Below are positions 1 to 8,520 of a stretch of 64,000 bases of DNA, in pieces. Source of the DNA: Castellaniella defragrans (GTDB lineage Bacteria; Pseudomonadota; Gammaproteobacteria; Burkholderiales; Burkholderiaceae_B); assembly GCF_014203015.1 (NCBI RefSeq), contig NZ_JACHIB010000017.1, forward strand, positions 54,743-118,742, given 5' to 3'. The notes under the pieces are model-generated. The model ran no database searches and had not been told where the DNA came from. It saw only the letters and a list, made by a program, of their open reading frames with translations. The position numbers and the translations under genes are program-made. How positions within the stretch are numbered: position 1 is the stretch's first letter; each line of letters starts with the position of its first letter.

Positions 1-345
1 CAGGTTCAGGTAGGCGCGGAACAGGCCGATGATCCGGTCGATCGCCTCGGCCGACAGCAGGCTGGGCGTGCCGCCGCCGAAGAACACCGTCGAGACCGGC
101 CGGCCCCAGACGTCCGGCACGGCCTGCTCCAGGTCGGCCTGCAGCGCCTGCAGGTAGGCTTCTTCCGGCAGCTCGCCGCTGCGCTCGTGCGAATTGAAGT
201 CGCAATACGGGCATTTGTGCACGCACCAGGGCACGTGCACGTACAGCGACAGCGGCGGCAGCGCCACCAGGCCGGGCTTGCCGCGCACGCCGGGGCGGCC
301 ATCGCCTTCGCGTTCGGGCGTGGGAACGGGCACCAGGCGCTTCAT
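1..345 (-). CDS. hemW: Radical SAM haem chaperone HemW (HemN-like), N-terminal part
   Basis: The first 115 codons of a HemW/HemN-like radical SAM protein; the gene runs off the window's left edge. After a short N-terminal extension it reads VHVPWCVHKCPYCDF, so the CxxxCxxC cluster-binding motif that holds the 4Fe-4S/SAM centre is visible, followed by FFGGGTPS, the usual glycine-rich SAM-contacting segment. HemW proteins deliver haem to respiratory enzymes, and this fits the neighbouring housekeeping genes. The ATG at 345 overlaps the rdgB stop by 4 bp (ATGA), which implies translational coupling. Oxygen-independent coproporphyrinogen oxidase proper (HemN) is the alternative, but the CxxxCxxC spacing and the rdgB linkage favour HemW. 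Confidence 0.9.
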   Translation of the reverse strand, partial: MKRLVPVPTPEREGDGRPGVRGKPGLVALPPLSLYVHVPWCVHKCPYCDFNSHERSGELPEEAYLQALQADLEQAVPDVWGRPVSTVFFGGGTPSLLSAEAIDRIIGLFRAYLNL

Positions 346-989
346 CGCGGCGCTCCGCCCGCCGGGCCGCCGTCCTGGTCCGGGAACGAGCCGAATTCGC
401 CGCGCAGCGCCCACAGCAGGCCGCGCAGGGCGCGTGCGCGGTGGCTGAGAATGTTCTTCTGCTCCAGGGGCAGCTCGGCGGCGGTCATGCCCAGGTCGGG
501 CAGGTAGAAATACGGGTCGTAGCCGAAGCCGTTGGCGCCCCGCGGGGCGTCCAGGACCTCGCCGTCCCAGGAGCCCTCGACCACGATGGGGCGTGGGTCG
601 TCGGCGCTGCGCATGTAGACCAGGACGGCGACGTAGCTGCCGCGCCGGTCGGTGCGGCCGGCCATCTCGGCCACCAGCCGGGCGTTGTTGGCCGCGTCCG
701 AGCGCGTGCCGTCCGGCATCCGGGCGTAGCGCGCCGAATGGACGCCGGGCGCGCCGCCGAGGGCGTGGACGCACAGGCCGGAATCGTCGGCCAGCGCCGG
801 CAGGCCGGTGGCGCGGCTGGCGTGGCGCGCCTTGGCCAGGGCGTTTTCCACGAAGGTGTGGAAGGGTTCCTCCGCCTCGGACACGCCCAGCGCGCTCTGC
901 GGCACCATGTCGATGCCGGCGGCCGCCAGGCTGGCGGAAAATTCCCTCAATTTGCCCGGATTGCCCGAGGCCAGCACGACCTTTTTCAT
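342..989 (-). CDS. rdgB: XTP/dITP pyrophosphatase RdgB/HAM1
   Basis: A 215-residue Ham1/RdgB family protein that hydrolyses non-canonical purine triphosphates (dITP, XTP) to monophosphates and so keeps them out of DNA and RNA. It begins MKKVVLASGNPGKLREF, the family's N-terminal substrate-binding motif, and carries ADDSGLCV near residue 67 with the catalytic aspartates, plus GFGYDPYF towards the C terminus, which contacts the base. The length is slightly above the usual 195-205. It sits between rph and hemW on the same strand and its stop overlaps the hemW start. This rph-rdgB-hemW order is common in betaproteobacteria. Confidence 0.96.
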   Translation of the reverse strand: MKKVVLASGNPGKLREFSASLAAAGIDMVPQSALGVSEAEEPFHTFVENALAKARHASRATGLPALADDSGLCVHALGGAPGVHSARYARMPDGTRSDAANNARLVAEMAGRTDRRGSYVAVLVYMRSADDPRPIVVEGSWDGEVLDAPRGANGFGYDPYFYLPDLGMTAAELPLEQKNILSHRARALRGLLWALRGEFGSFPDQDGGPAGGAPR

Positions 990-1044
990 CGCCGGGCCGT
1001 CCCGAGACGAGCTGGCCGCTGGCGCGGCGTGGGGGCCACTGTTT

Positions 1045-1797
1045 TCATGCCGCCTCCAGGGCGCGCGCCTGCGCGCGGATCAGGGCCTGGATGCCGGCGG
1101 TGGCCAGGTCCAGCAGGCCGTCCAGCTCGTCGCGGCGGAAGCTGCCGCCCTCGCCCGTGCCCTGCACCTCGACGAAATCCCCGGCGCCGGTCATGACCAC
1201 GTTCATGTCGGTGTCGCAGGCGGCGTCTTCCGGATAGTCCAGGTCCAGCACCGGGCGCCCGCCCACGATGCCGACCGAGACGGCGGCCACCTGGCCGCGC
1301 AGCGGATCGGCCGCCAGCTGGCCGCCGGCCATCAGACGGCGCACCGCCAGCGCCGCCGCCACCCAGGCGCCGGTGATGCTGGCGCAGCGGGTGCCGCCGT
1401 CGGCCTGCAGCACGTCGCAATCCAGGTGCAGCGTGCGCTCGCCCAGCGCCTGCAGGTCGAACACCGCGCGCAGGCCGCGGCCGATCAGGCGCTGGATTTC
1501 CTGGGTGCGGCCGCTCTGCTTGCCGCGGGCCGCCTCGCGCTCGCCGCGGGTGTGCGTGGCGCGCGGCAGCATGCCGTATTCCGCCGTGACCCAGCCCTGC
1601 CCGCGCCCCTTCAGGAAGGGCGGCACCTTGTCCAGCACGCTGACGTTGCACAGCACGCGGGTGTCGCCCATGCAGGCCAGCACCGAGCCTTCGGCGTGGC
1701 GCGTATAGCCGGTCAGCAGTTCGATGGGGCGCAGTTCGTCGGGCCGGCGGCCGGACGGCCGCGGCGGGGCGGAAACGGGGGCGGAGGGGAGCGTCAT
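1045..1797 (-). CDS. rph: Ribonuclease PH
   Basis: A 250-residue phosphorolytic 3'-5' exoribonuclease that trims tRNA 3' ends. Visible family features are an N-terminal RPSGR and [28 protein letters not shown], the [18 protein letters not shown] core with the phosphate-binding residues, and [21 protein letters not shown] at about 175-195. The protein is full length compared with E. coli RNase PH, with a short Ala/Pro-rich N-terminal extension. The gene heads the rph-rdgB-hemW group and is divergent from the YicC gene across an 84-bp gap that should hold both promoters. Confidence 0.96.
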   Translation of the reverse strand: MTLPSAPVSAPPRPSGRRPDELRPIELLTGYTRHAEGSVLACMGDTRVLCNVSVLDKVPPFLKGRGQGWVTAEYGMLPRATHTRGEREAARGKQSGRTQEIQRLIGRGLRAVFDLQALGERTLHLDCDVLQADGGTRCASITGAWVAAALAVRRLMAGGQLAADPLRGQVAAVSVGIVGGRPVLDLDYPEDAACDTDMNVVMTGAGDFVEVQGTGEGGSFRRDELDGLLDLATAGIQALIRAQARALEAA

Positions 1798-1881
1798 GAA
1801 GGAATTTCCTGCGATGGGCCGCGCGATGGGGCCGGACTACAATAAGGCCCCATTGTAGATAAACGCCGACGAGACCGCCCC

Positions 1882-2793
1882 ATGATCCGCAGCATGACCG
1901 CCTTTGGCTCCGCCCGTCTGGATTCCGACGCCGGCTCGATCAGCGCCGAGATCCGCAGCGTCAACAACCGCTTTCTGGACCTGAGCCTGCGGATCCCGGA
2001 AGACCTGCGCTTCGCCGAATCCCGCCTGCGCGACCTGGTCGGCCGCCAGGCCCTGCGCGGCAAGGTCGAGCTCAAGCTGAGCTACGCCGCGCTCGACCGC
2101 GAGGCCCTGCGCCCGCTGGATCCCGAGGCGGTGCGCGCGCTGGCCGAACAGCTGCAATGGGCGCGCCGGTTCATTCCCGACCTGCCCGCCCCCACGCTGG
2201 CCGAACTCCCGCGCGAAGGCGGGCTGCGCGGCGGGCTGGACGCCGAAGTCTGGCTGCCCCTGTGCGAGCAGGCCTGCGCGCAGGCCCTGGAGGAATTCGG
2301 CGCCGCGCGCCAGCGCGAGGGCGCCCGGCTGGCCGAGGCGATGCTGGCCATGGCCGGGGAGGTCGATGCCATCGTCGCGCGCGTGGAAACCGAACTGCCG
2401 GCCCTGGTGCGCCAGCACCAGGAGCGCGTCGCCCAGCGCCTGCGCGAGGCCCTGGAGGCCGCCAGCCCGGAGGGCTTCGCCGCCATCGGCGGGGCCGAGC
2501 TCACCGCCCGCATCGCCCAGGAAGCCAGCCTGTTCGGCCTGCGCGTGGACGTGGCCGAGGAACTCACCCGGCTGCGCTCGCACCTGCAGGAACTGCGCGA
2601 GATCCTGTCCGGCAGGCATGCGTCCGCGGCGCGCGGCGGCAGCGGCAAGCGGCTGGACTTCCTGTTCCAGGAAATGAACCGCGAGGCCAACACCCTGGGC
2701 TCCAAGGCCGCCGCCCTGTCCGTCACCCAGGCCGCCATCGACCTGAAGCTGCTGATCGAGCAGATGCGGGAGCAGGCGCAGAACATCGAGTGA
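1882..2793 (+). CDS. YicC family endoribonuclease
   Basis: A 303-residue YicC-type protein. The start IRSMTAFGSARLDS and the segment EIRSVNNRFLDLSLRIPE are the classic YicC N-terminal signature. The C-terminal half has FLFQEMNREANTLGSKA followed by IDLKLLIEQMREQAQNIE, the DUF1732 tail that almost always ends these proteins. E. coli YicC is reported to be an endoribonuclease acting with sRNA turnover; the role here is inferred by homology. It is divergently transcribed from rph, a frequent arrangement, and is followed by a 376-bp gap with no gene. Confidence 0.93.
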   Translation: MIRSMTAFGSARLDSDAGSISAEIRSVNNRFLDLSLRIPEDLRFAESRLRDLVGRQALRGKVELKLSYAALDREALRPLDPEAVRALAEQLQWARRFIPDLPAPTLAELPREGGLRGGLDAEVWLPLCEQACAQALEEFGAARQREGARLAEAMLAMAGEVDAIVARVETELPALVRQHQERVAQRLREALEAASPEGFAAIGGAELTARIAQEASLFGLRVDVAEELTRLRSHLQELREILSGRHASAARGGSGKRLDFLFQEMNREANTLGSKAAALSVTQAAIDLKLLIEQMREQAQNIE

Positions 2794-2826
2794 CCGCCTG
2801 GGGAAAACCCCCATTTTTACGCTATT

Positions 2827-2840
2827 TTGATCCAGATCAA
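2827..2840. promoter_or_regulatory. FNR/Anr/Dnr-type box
   Basis: TTGATCCAGATCAA is a perfect match to the symmetric FNR-family consensus TTGAT-N4-ATCAA. It lies about 330 bp upstream of the small membrane protein that starts the nor cluster, so it may control that cluster from an upstream promoter. No second perfect copy was found closer to the gene. Binding by FNR, ANR or an NO-sensing DNR/NNR paralogue cannot be told apart from sequence. Confidence 0.7.
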
Positions 2841-2930
2841 GGCGCTCGACCCCGGCAGTTGATCCTTGTGGTTCGGGCGCTCTGCGCGTCGCCCGCGGGC
2901 GCCCAGTCCGCGTTCCTCAGAAAAAACATC

Positions 2931-2972
2931 AAGAACATTCTGTATCTCCATGATACATAGGAATATATTCTT
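2931..2972. promoter_or_regulatory. AT-rich imperfect palindrome, candidate NO-responsive operator
   Basis: The stretch begins AAGAACATTC and ends GAATATATTCTT around a perfect inner repeat TGTATC-N5-GATACA (2941-2957), so the whole 42 bp forms a long imperfect inverted repeat in otherwise GC-rich DNA. It lies between the FNR-type box and the nor cluster. NsrR and other NO sensors use AT-rich dyads of this general kind, but the match is not close enough to name the regulator. Confidence 0.4.
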
Positions 2973-3169
2973 GAAAGACAATCTCTTGGACGTGGTCATT
3001 CGCGCCATTTCTTCATCTCGCGCCGCAGCAAAGAAAACCATCGTTTGATGTTTTCCTGATTCTTTACGCATCAACCATATCCCGCATCCGGCTTGATGGC
3101 TTCGCGGCTCCCCGCCCACCCCCGCTCCTAGACTGTTCCTGCCATCCGCAACCTGGAGGAAAGGGAATC

Positions 3170-3433
3170 ATGGCGCAACGCATTATCGACGGGGTCCTCT
3201 CGGCCCTGGCCGGCCTGGTCAGCGTGCTGCTGTCCTGGCCCTACTGGCGGGATTTCGAATACTGGCCGGAATCCCATGCCATGTGGTGGCTGTACATCGC
3301 GGTGGGCTACGTCCTGGCGGTGTACGTGTTCTACGTCTTCATGGGCAGCCTGCGCACCCTGTTCCTGCATGACGAGCAGGCGCGGGCCCCGGCATCCGGG
3401 CGCGAAGGCCTGGCGAGGGAGGACCGGTCATGA
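3170..3433 (+). CDS. Small membrane protein preceding norC
   Basis: An 87-residue protein with two hydrophobic helices, roughly residues 8-24 and 40-60, joined by a short loop rich in aromatic residues (PYWRDFEYWPES), and a charged C-terminal tail. A strong ribosome binding site, GGAGGAAAGGG, precedes the ATG. Its stop overlaps the start of the NorC-like gene by 4 bp (ATGA), so the two are translationally coupled and the product is probably an accessory or assembly subunit of the nitric oxide reductase. Its size and layout recall small subunits such as CcoQ or NorX-like proteins, but I recognise no family signature. Confidence 0.7.
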   Translation: MAQRIIDGVLSALAGLVSVLLSWPYWRDFEYWPESHAMWWLYIAVGYVLAVYVFYVFMGSLRTLFLHDEQARAPASGREGLAREDRS

Positions 3434-4413
3434 GCTGCCTGAACGGTACCGACTGCCGCGAACCGGCCAAGCGCCGCGCCGCCCTGGCCGTGCTGGGGCT
3501 GATGCTGGCGATCTTCCTGCTGCTGTCGGCCTGGTCCTTCCTGCCGTCCCGCGTGCAGGCCATTCCCGATACGATCCAGTACGGCGGCGTCGACGCGGTG
3601 GAGGGCAAGCGCGTCTTCCAGGCCTACAACTGCATGGGCTGTCATACCATCGTCGGCAACGGCGCCTATTTCGGGCCCGACCTGACGCGCATCTACGCCG
3701 ATGCCGGGCCCGCCTGGCTGGCCGCCTTCCTGCCTTCGGCGGGCGGCTGGCCCACGTCGGCCGCCGTGCGGGTGCAGCTGCAGAATCCCGCGGTCCGGGA
3801 AGACGCCGGCTCCGCCGACCTGCAAGACTACCTGCGGCATCATCCCGGGGTGGCCGAGCGGCTGGACCAGCGCGGGGGCCGGCACACCCTGATGCCCAAC
3901 CTGCCGCTGGACGCCCATGAGGTCGCGGCGCTGATCGCCTTCCTGAAATACACCTCGTCCATGCACACCGAGGGCTGGCCGCCCAAGCCGCGCGAGGATC
4001 GGCGGATCCCCGCCGGCCTGGCCGGGCCGGCGGCGGCCGGCAGTCCGGCGGCCAGCCAGGCCGTCGCCGCGGCCGCCACGGCGCCCCCCGCCACGGCCGC
4101 CGCGCCGGACGCGCAGGCCCAGGATCCCGTGGCGCGCGGCCGGCAGCTGGTCTCCGACCTGGGCTGCGTGGCCTGCCACGCCACCGACCAGAAGCGCACG
4201 GTGGGTCCGGGCTGGGGCGGCCTGGCCGGCCACGCGGTCGAGCTGGCCGACGGCACCACCGTCACGGCGGACGAGGCCTACCTGGTCCGCTCGATCCGCC
4301 AGCCCGACGCCCAGATCGTCGCGGGCTACCCGCCGCACGTCATGCCGTCCTACGACGCGCTGATCGACGAGGCCGACATGAAGGCCATCGTGGCCTTCCT
4401 GCGCAGCCTGTGA
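3430..4413 (+). CDS. norC: Di-haem NorC-like cytochrome c subunit of nitric oxide reductase
   Basis: A 327-residue membrane-anchored cytochrome c. One N-terminal helix (about 18-38) anchors it. The first haem domain is clearly NorC-like: CMGCH at 68-72, GAYFGPDLTRIYA just after, candidate ligand Met155 in LMPNLP, and the tail FLKYTSSMHTEGWPP, which closely resembles classical NorC. Ordinary NorC ends near here at about 150 residues. This protein continues through an Ala/Pro-rich linker (195-230) into a second class-I cytochrome domain with CVACH at 246-250 and Met305. It should feed electrons to NorB through an extra haem. It is coupled to the gene before it and sits 13 bp upstream of norB. 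Confidence 0.85.
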   Translation: MSCLNGTDCREPAKRRAALAVLGLMLAIFLLLSAWSFLPSRVQAIPDTIQYGGVDAVEGKRVFQAYNCMGCHTIVGNGAYFGPDLTRIYADAGPAWLAAFLPSAGGWPTSAAVRVQLQNPAVREDAGSADLQDYLRHHPGVAERLDQRGGRHTLMPNLPLDAHEVAALIAFLKYTSSMHTEGWPPKPREDRRIPAGLAGPAAAGSPAASQAVAAAATAPPATAAAPDAQAQDPVARGRQLVSDLGCVACHATDQKRTVGPGWGGLAGHAVELADGTTVTADEAYLVRSIRQPDAQIVAGYPPHVMPSYDALIDEADMKAIVAFLRSL

Positions 4414-4426
4414 AAAGGAAGCCATC

Positions 4427-6151
4427 ATGATCAAGATCGACTATCAGACACAGCGCCTGAGCCTGCGCTTCTTCCTGCTGATGCTGGTGCTGTTCGGATT
4501 CCAGGTCCTGTTCGGCCTGCTGATCGCCGTGCAGCACGTGGACCCGCACCTGCTCTCGGGCATCCTCAACTTCAACGTCCTGCGCGCCGAGCACACCAAT
4601 CTCGGCATCCTCTGGATCCTGTCGGGCTTCATCGGCACCATCCTCTTCATCGGCCCCCTGCTGTCGCGCCGCGAGCTGGCCGCTCCCGGCCTGATCCGCT
4701 TCCTGTTCTGGGCCCTGCTGGCGGTCACGCTGTGGAACGTCGCCACCCAGTCCCTGGCGGCGCACGGCATCGCCGGCTGGTGGCTGGGGCAGCCCTGGCT
4801 GCAGGAAGGCCTGGAATACCTGGAGGCCGGCCGCGCCGCCGACATCGTCATCTTCGTCGGCTTCGCCATCCTGGCCTGGGTGGTGCTGCGCACCTTCCCG
4901 GCGCGCCGCGAATGGAACGAGATCCACTGGGGGCTGGCGATCGGGGTCACCGCCCTGACCTTCGTCTGGCTGTTCGGCGTGTTCTTCGTCGAGCGCCTGG
5001 ACCTGCAGGAATACTTCCGCTGGTACGTGGTGCACTACTGGGTCGAGGGCGTCTGGGAAGTCATCCACATCAGCCTGGTCGGCTTCCTGCTGGTGCTGAT
5101 GTTCAAGGCCGACGTCAAGGCGGTGGGCTACGCCGTGTTCTGGGGCGTGGCGATGGTCTGGCTGTCGGGCCTGATCGGCAACGCCCACCATTACTTCTGG
5201 ATCGGCACGCCGGAATTCTGGCAGTTCTGGGGCTCGCTGTTCAGCGCCCTGGAACCGCTGCCGCTGGTGTTCTGCTTCTGGCACATCTACCTGGACGCCC
5301 ACCAGGACCACCGCCCGCTGGAAAACGCCCCGGCCTTCTACTTCATCCTCGGCTCGGTGGTGCTGGAGCAGGTCGGAGCGGGCATCCTGGGCTTCACCAT
5401 GACCTTCGCGCTGACCAACGTCTGGTCGCACGGCACCTGGGTCACGCCCAGCCACGCCCACCTGGCGCTGTTCGGCACCTTCGGCATGCTGGGCATCGCG
5501 TCGGCCTACTATGCCATCCCGCTGCTGCGCGGCGTGAAGGACTTCGACCAGCGGCTGGGCCGGATCGCCTTCTGGCTGGTCTTCGCCGGCATGCTGGGCA
5601 TCGCCTTCGCCTTCGCCATCGGCGGCACGATCCAGGTCTTCCTGTACCGCGCCATGGGGCTGAACTGGTTCGGCGGCCAGGTCTTCCCCGCGATGCAGTT
5701 CTACAAGGTCCTGGTGCCGGTGTTCGGCCTGGTCTTCCTCACCGGCGCGGGCCTGCTGATCTACGACCTGCTGACGCTGGGGCTACGCGCCCGCACCGCT
5801 CCCCGTGAGCAGGCGGTCCCGCGCGCGGCCGGCGCGGGACGCTGGGGCCGCACGCTGCACGGCGCGGAAGCCGGCCTGTGGCTGATGGGCATGTGGCTCT
5901 TCGGCGCCTTCATCACCCTGGGGCTGCTCAGCTTCAACCTGGATGCCGTGGCCCAGGGCGATCCGACCATCCCCTACGTCCTGGCCGGCCTGGGCTATCC
6001 GGGCCTGCTGCTGATCACGCTGCTGTTCGTCTGGCGCTTCCTGGCCTCGCTGGAGGCGCGGGTGGCCGGGGCGGCGGGGGTGGCGGGCGAACCGGCGCCG
6101 TCCAGCCCCGCCGCCGGCCACGCACCGATCGATCAGGCCGCCCGGGCCTGA
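4427..6151 (+). CDS. norB: Nitric oxide reductase large subunit NorB (extended C terminus)
   Basis: A 574-residue haem-copper-superfamily protein that reduces 2 NO to N2O in the inner membrane. All diagnostic cNOR residues can be read: the low-spin haem ligand His56 in AEHTN, the FeB ligands His203, His254 and His255, Glu207 in the VEGVWE motif, Glu276 in SALEPLP, and the haem ligands His343/His345 in SHAHLALFG. The core matches NorB, which is usually about 450-470 residues. The extra 100 or so residues form a basic loop (485-505) and two more predicted helices (about 508-530 and 543-560). It follows norC directly; no norD, norQ or norE is nearby. Its last 19 bp overlap the 3' end of the convergent urea transporter gene. 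Confidence 0.92.
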   Translation: MIKIDYQTQRLSLRFFLLMLVLFGFQVLFGLLIAVQHVDPHLLSGILNFNVLRAEHTNLGILWILSGFIGTILFIGPLLSRRELAAPGLIRFLFWALLAVTLWNVATQSLAAHGIAGWWLGQPWLQEGLEYLEAGRAADIVIFVGFAILAWVVLRTFPARREWNEIHWGLAIGVTALTFVWLFGVFFVERLDLQEYFRWYVVHYWVEGVWEVIHISLVGFLLVLMFKADVKAVGYAVFWGVAMVWLSGLIGNAHHYFWIGTPEFWQFWGSLFSALEPLPLVFCFWHIYLDAHQDHRPLENAPAFYFILGSVVLEQVGAGILGFTMTFALTNVWSHGTWVTPSHAHLALFGTFGMLGIASAYYAIPLLRGVKDFDQRLGRIAFWLVFAGMLGIAFAFAIGGTIQVFLYRAMGLNWFGGQVFPAMQFYKVLVPVFGLVFLTGAGLLIYDLLTLGLRARTAPREQAVPRAAGAGRWGRTLHGAEAGLWLMGMWLFGAFITLGLLSFNLDAVAQGDPTIPYVLAGLGYPGLLLITLLFVWRFLASLEARVAGAAGVAGEPAPSSPAAGHAPIDQAARA

Positions 6152-7044
6152 GCCCCCCGGCGCAGGGCGGCCTGGCGCACCGCCCAGGTCGCCAGCAGGA
6201 ACGGCGCCGTCAGCGGCGGCAGTTCCAGCGCCTGGAAGCCCCGCATCAGGCCAAGGCTGAGCAGCGCGCCCAGGCAGGGCCACAGCCAGCGCTCGAGGCG
6301 GCCCGGGCGGACCGCCCGCAGCGCCTCGGCCGCGAGCACGGCGTTGAAACCGTACAGGCCCAGCCCGGCCGCGTCGGGCGGGAAGCCCGCCAGGACCGCC
6401 GCCAGCAGGCACAGGCCCGAGGCCAGGCCGGCGGACAGCGCCGCTCCGGGCGCGCCCAGCGCCAGGCCCAGCAGGCACAGGGCGCCGGCGCGGGGATCGT
6501 CCAGGAACATCACCTGCCCCACCCCGCGCAGTACGCCCTGCACCGCCTCGCCCCAGCCGGGATCGGCGGCGGCCGCGGCGGCGGCCCGCGGCAGGTCCAG
6601 GCCTTCGGCCGCCGCCATCAGCAGCCAGGTCACGAGGACGAAGGGCGCCGTATAGGGCGGCGCCGCGCACCGGTTGCGCCATGCCCGCGCCGCCCACGTC
6701 GCCAGACAGGCCAGGGGCGCCACCAGGGACCAGGCGAGCGGCCCGGGCGGCAGCACGGCCATGATTCCCAGCCCGGTCAGCGCGCCGTTGTAGCCGTCCA
6801 GGCCGGCGCGGCCGCCGGCGTCGGCGCGACCCGCCGACAGGCCCCACACGGTCCCGGTCAAGGCGCCCAGCAGGCAGGCGCCCGCCAGCGTCCAGGACTG
6901 CCAGGCCACGGCGGCCAGCAGGACGGCGCCGGCCCGGGCGCTGGGCAGCAGATAGACCTGGCCGATCCCGCGCAGCACCCGGCGGCCGAAGACGGCGCCG
7001 AACGGAAACGGATCGCCGGACGAATCATGAACCCGCTGGAACAT
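6133..7044 (-). CDS. Urea transporter (UT/Yut family)
   Basis: A 303-residue, very hydrophobic protein made of two homologous halves, each with the family pattern of helices followed by LDGYNGAL (about 82-89) or GLYGFNAVLAAEAL (about 230). These GYNG/GFN motifs are the UT-family selectivity region. Repeated RGIGQVYLL and RGVGQVMFLDDPRAG segments open each half. It should be a channel-like urea carrier in the inner membrane. No urease genes lie in the window. The gene converges on norB and the coding regions overlap by 19 bp. Simple repeats lie just upstream (7061-7176). Confidence 0.85.
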   Translation of the reverse strand: MFQRVHDSSGDPFPFGAVFGRRVLRGIGQVYLLPSARAGAVLLAAVAWQSWTLAGACLLGALTGTVWGLSAGRADAGGRAGLDGYNGALTGLGIMAVLPPGPLAWSLVAPLACLATWAARAWRNRCAAPPYTAPFVLVTWLLMAAAEGLDLPRAAAAAAADPGWGEAVQGVLRGVGQVMFLDDPRAGALCLLGLALGAPGAALSAGLASGLCLLAAVLAGFPPDAAGLGLYGFNAVLAAEALRAVRPGRLERWLWPCLGALLSLGLMRGFQALELPPLTAPFLLATWAVRQAALRRGAQARAA

Positions 7045-7060
7045 GGAGCGCGCCTGGAAG

Positions 7061-7084
7061 ATGAATGAATCAATGAATGAATGA
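7061..7084. repeat. Short AATG/ATGA tetranucleotide repeat
   Basis: Two runs of two to three ATGA units separated by ATC make up this simple repeat, placed 17 bp upstream of the urea transporter start. It is short, so slippage would be modest. Confidence 0.6.
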
Positions 7085-7091
7085 CGTGGCT

Positions 7092-7176
7092 GACGGACCC
7101 GAGCCGATGACGAACCGGAGCCGATGAGGGGCCCGAGCCGATGGCGAACCAGCGCCGATGACGGACCCGAGCCGCG
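7092..7176. repeat. Five tandem 17-bp repeats
   Basis: Five head-to-tail 17-bp units, the first being GACGGACCCGAGCCGAT and the others differing at one to five positions, run without gaps. They lie between the urea transporter (transcribed leftwards) and the fsr-like gene (transcribed rightwards), in the shared upstream region. Confidence 0.85.
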
Positions 7177-7302
7177 ATCGTACAGCGGGAACGGCGCGTG
7201 CGGGCGCGGCCGACGAAATAGCCTCCATTACGGCCGGCGCATGTCCCGGCCCGGCTTCCAGGACCGGCGTACAATCGAGCGGATGTCATCGTCCGATCCA
7301 TC

Positions 7303-8520
7303 ATGAAAAACTCTCTCGCCACGGCGCCATCCGCCGCGCCTCCGTCCGAGCCCGGCGTCGCCTTCCCCGTCCTGGGGGCCATCAGCCTCACCCACCTGCT
7401 CAACGACATGATGCAGTCGGTGCTGCTGGCCATCTACCCGGTGCTGCAGGGCCGCTTCGACCTCAGCTTCGCCCAGGTCGGCATCATCACCCTGGCCTTC
7501 CAGTTCTCGTCCTCGCTGCTGCAGCCGCTGGTGGGCCGGTTCACGGACCGCCGCCCGCTGCCCTATTCCCTGCCGATCGGCATGGGCTTCACCTGCTGCG
7601 GCCTGCTGCTGCTGTCCCAGGCCTGGAACTTCCCCCTGGTGGTGCTGGCCGCCACGCTGGTGGGGGCCGGGTCCTCGGTGTTCCATCCGGAATCCTCGCG
7701 GGTGGCGCGCATGGCCTCGGCCGGCCACCACGGCCTGGCCCAGTCGATCTTCCAGGTGGGCGGCAACATCGGCTCTTCCATCGGCCCGCTGCTGGCGGCC
7801 CTGCTGATCGTGCCGCACGGCCAGGAAAGCGTCGCCTGGGTGTCACTGGCCGCGCTGGCCGGCATCTGCATCCTGCTGGGCGTCAGCCGCTGGTACGCCG
7901 CCAACCTGTCCGGCGTGCGCGGACGCGCGTCGCTGCGCAAGACCGACAACGGCCTGTCGGCGCGCCAGGTGCGCGGCGCGGTGTTCATCCTGCTGCTGCT
8001 CATCTTCAGCAAATATTTCTACCTGGCGGGACTGAACAGCTATTTCACCTTCTTCCTGATCGACCGCTTCGGCCTGGACGTCCAGCAGGCGCAATATTCC
8101 CTGTTCGTGTTCCTGGCCGGCGTGGCCACCGGCACGCTGGCCGGCGGCCCCATCGGCGACCGCGTCGGCCGCAAGCGCGTCATCTGGGGCTCGATCCTGG
8201 GCACGGCGCCGTTCTCCCTGGCGCTGCCCTACGCCAACCTGCACTGGACCCTGATCCTGGTGTTCTGCGCCGGCTTCATGATCGCCTCGGCCTTCCCGGC
8301 CATCATCGTCTACGCGCAGGAACTCATGCCCGGCAAGACCGGCACGGTCTCGGGCCTGTTCTTCGGCCTGGCCTTCGGCATGGGCGGGATCGGCGCCGCC
8401 GCGCTGGGCCGGCTGGCCGACGCCACCAGCATCGCCTTCGTCTACCACCTGTGCGCCTTCCTGCCGCTGCTGGGCCTGGCCGCCTTCTTCCTGCCGGACA
8501 CCCGGCGCCGCGCCGCATGA
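7303..8520 (+). CDS. fsr: MFS exporter of the fosmidomycin-resistance (Fsr) type
   Basis: A 405-residue major facilitator with about 12 predicted helices. The segment HLLNDMMQSVLLAIYPVL near residue 30 and GRFTDRRP (motif A, between helices 2 and 3) are typical of Fsr proteins, as is VGAGSSVFHPESSRVARMAS near 125, a strongly conserved Fsr signature. It should export fosmidomycin or other small acids with proton exchange; the physiological substrate is unknown. It overlaps the next transporter gene by 4 bp (ATGA), so two exporters are co-translated. A weak SD and the ATG at 7303 define the start. Confidence 0.88.
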   Translation: MKNSLATAPSAAPPSEPGVAFPVLGAISLTHLLNDMMQSVLLAIYPVLQGRFDLSFAQVGIITLAFQFSSSLLQPLVGRFTDRRPLPYSLPIGMGFTCCGLLLLSQAWNFPLVVLAATLVGAGSSVFHPESSRVARMASAGHHGLAQSIFQVGGNIGSSIGPLLAALLIVPHGQESVAWVSLAALAGICILLGVSRWYAANLSGVRGRASLRKTDNGLSARQVRGAVFILLLLIFSKYFYLAGLNSYFTFFLIDRFGLDVQQAQYSLFVFLAGVATGTLAGGPIGDRVGRKRVIWGSILGTAPFSLALPYANLHWTLILVFCAGFMIASAFPAIIVYAQELMPGKTGTVSGLFFGLAFGMGGIGAAALGRLADATSIAFVYHLCAFLPLLGLAAFFLPDTRRRAA

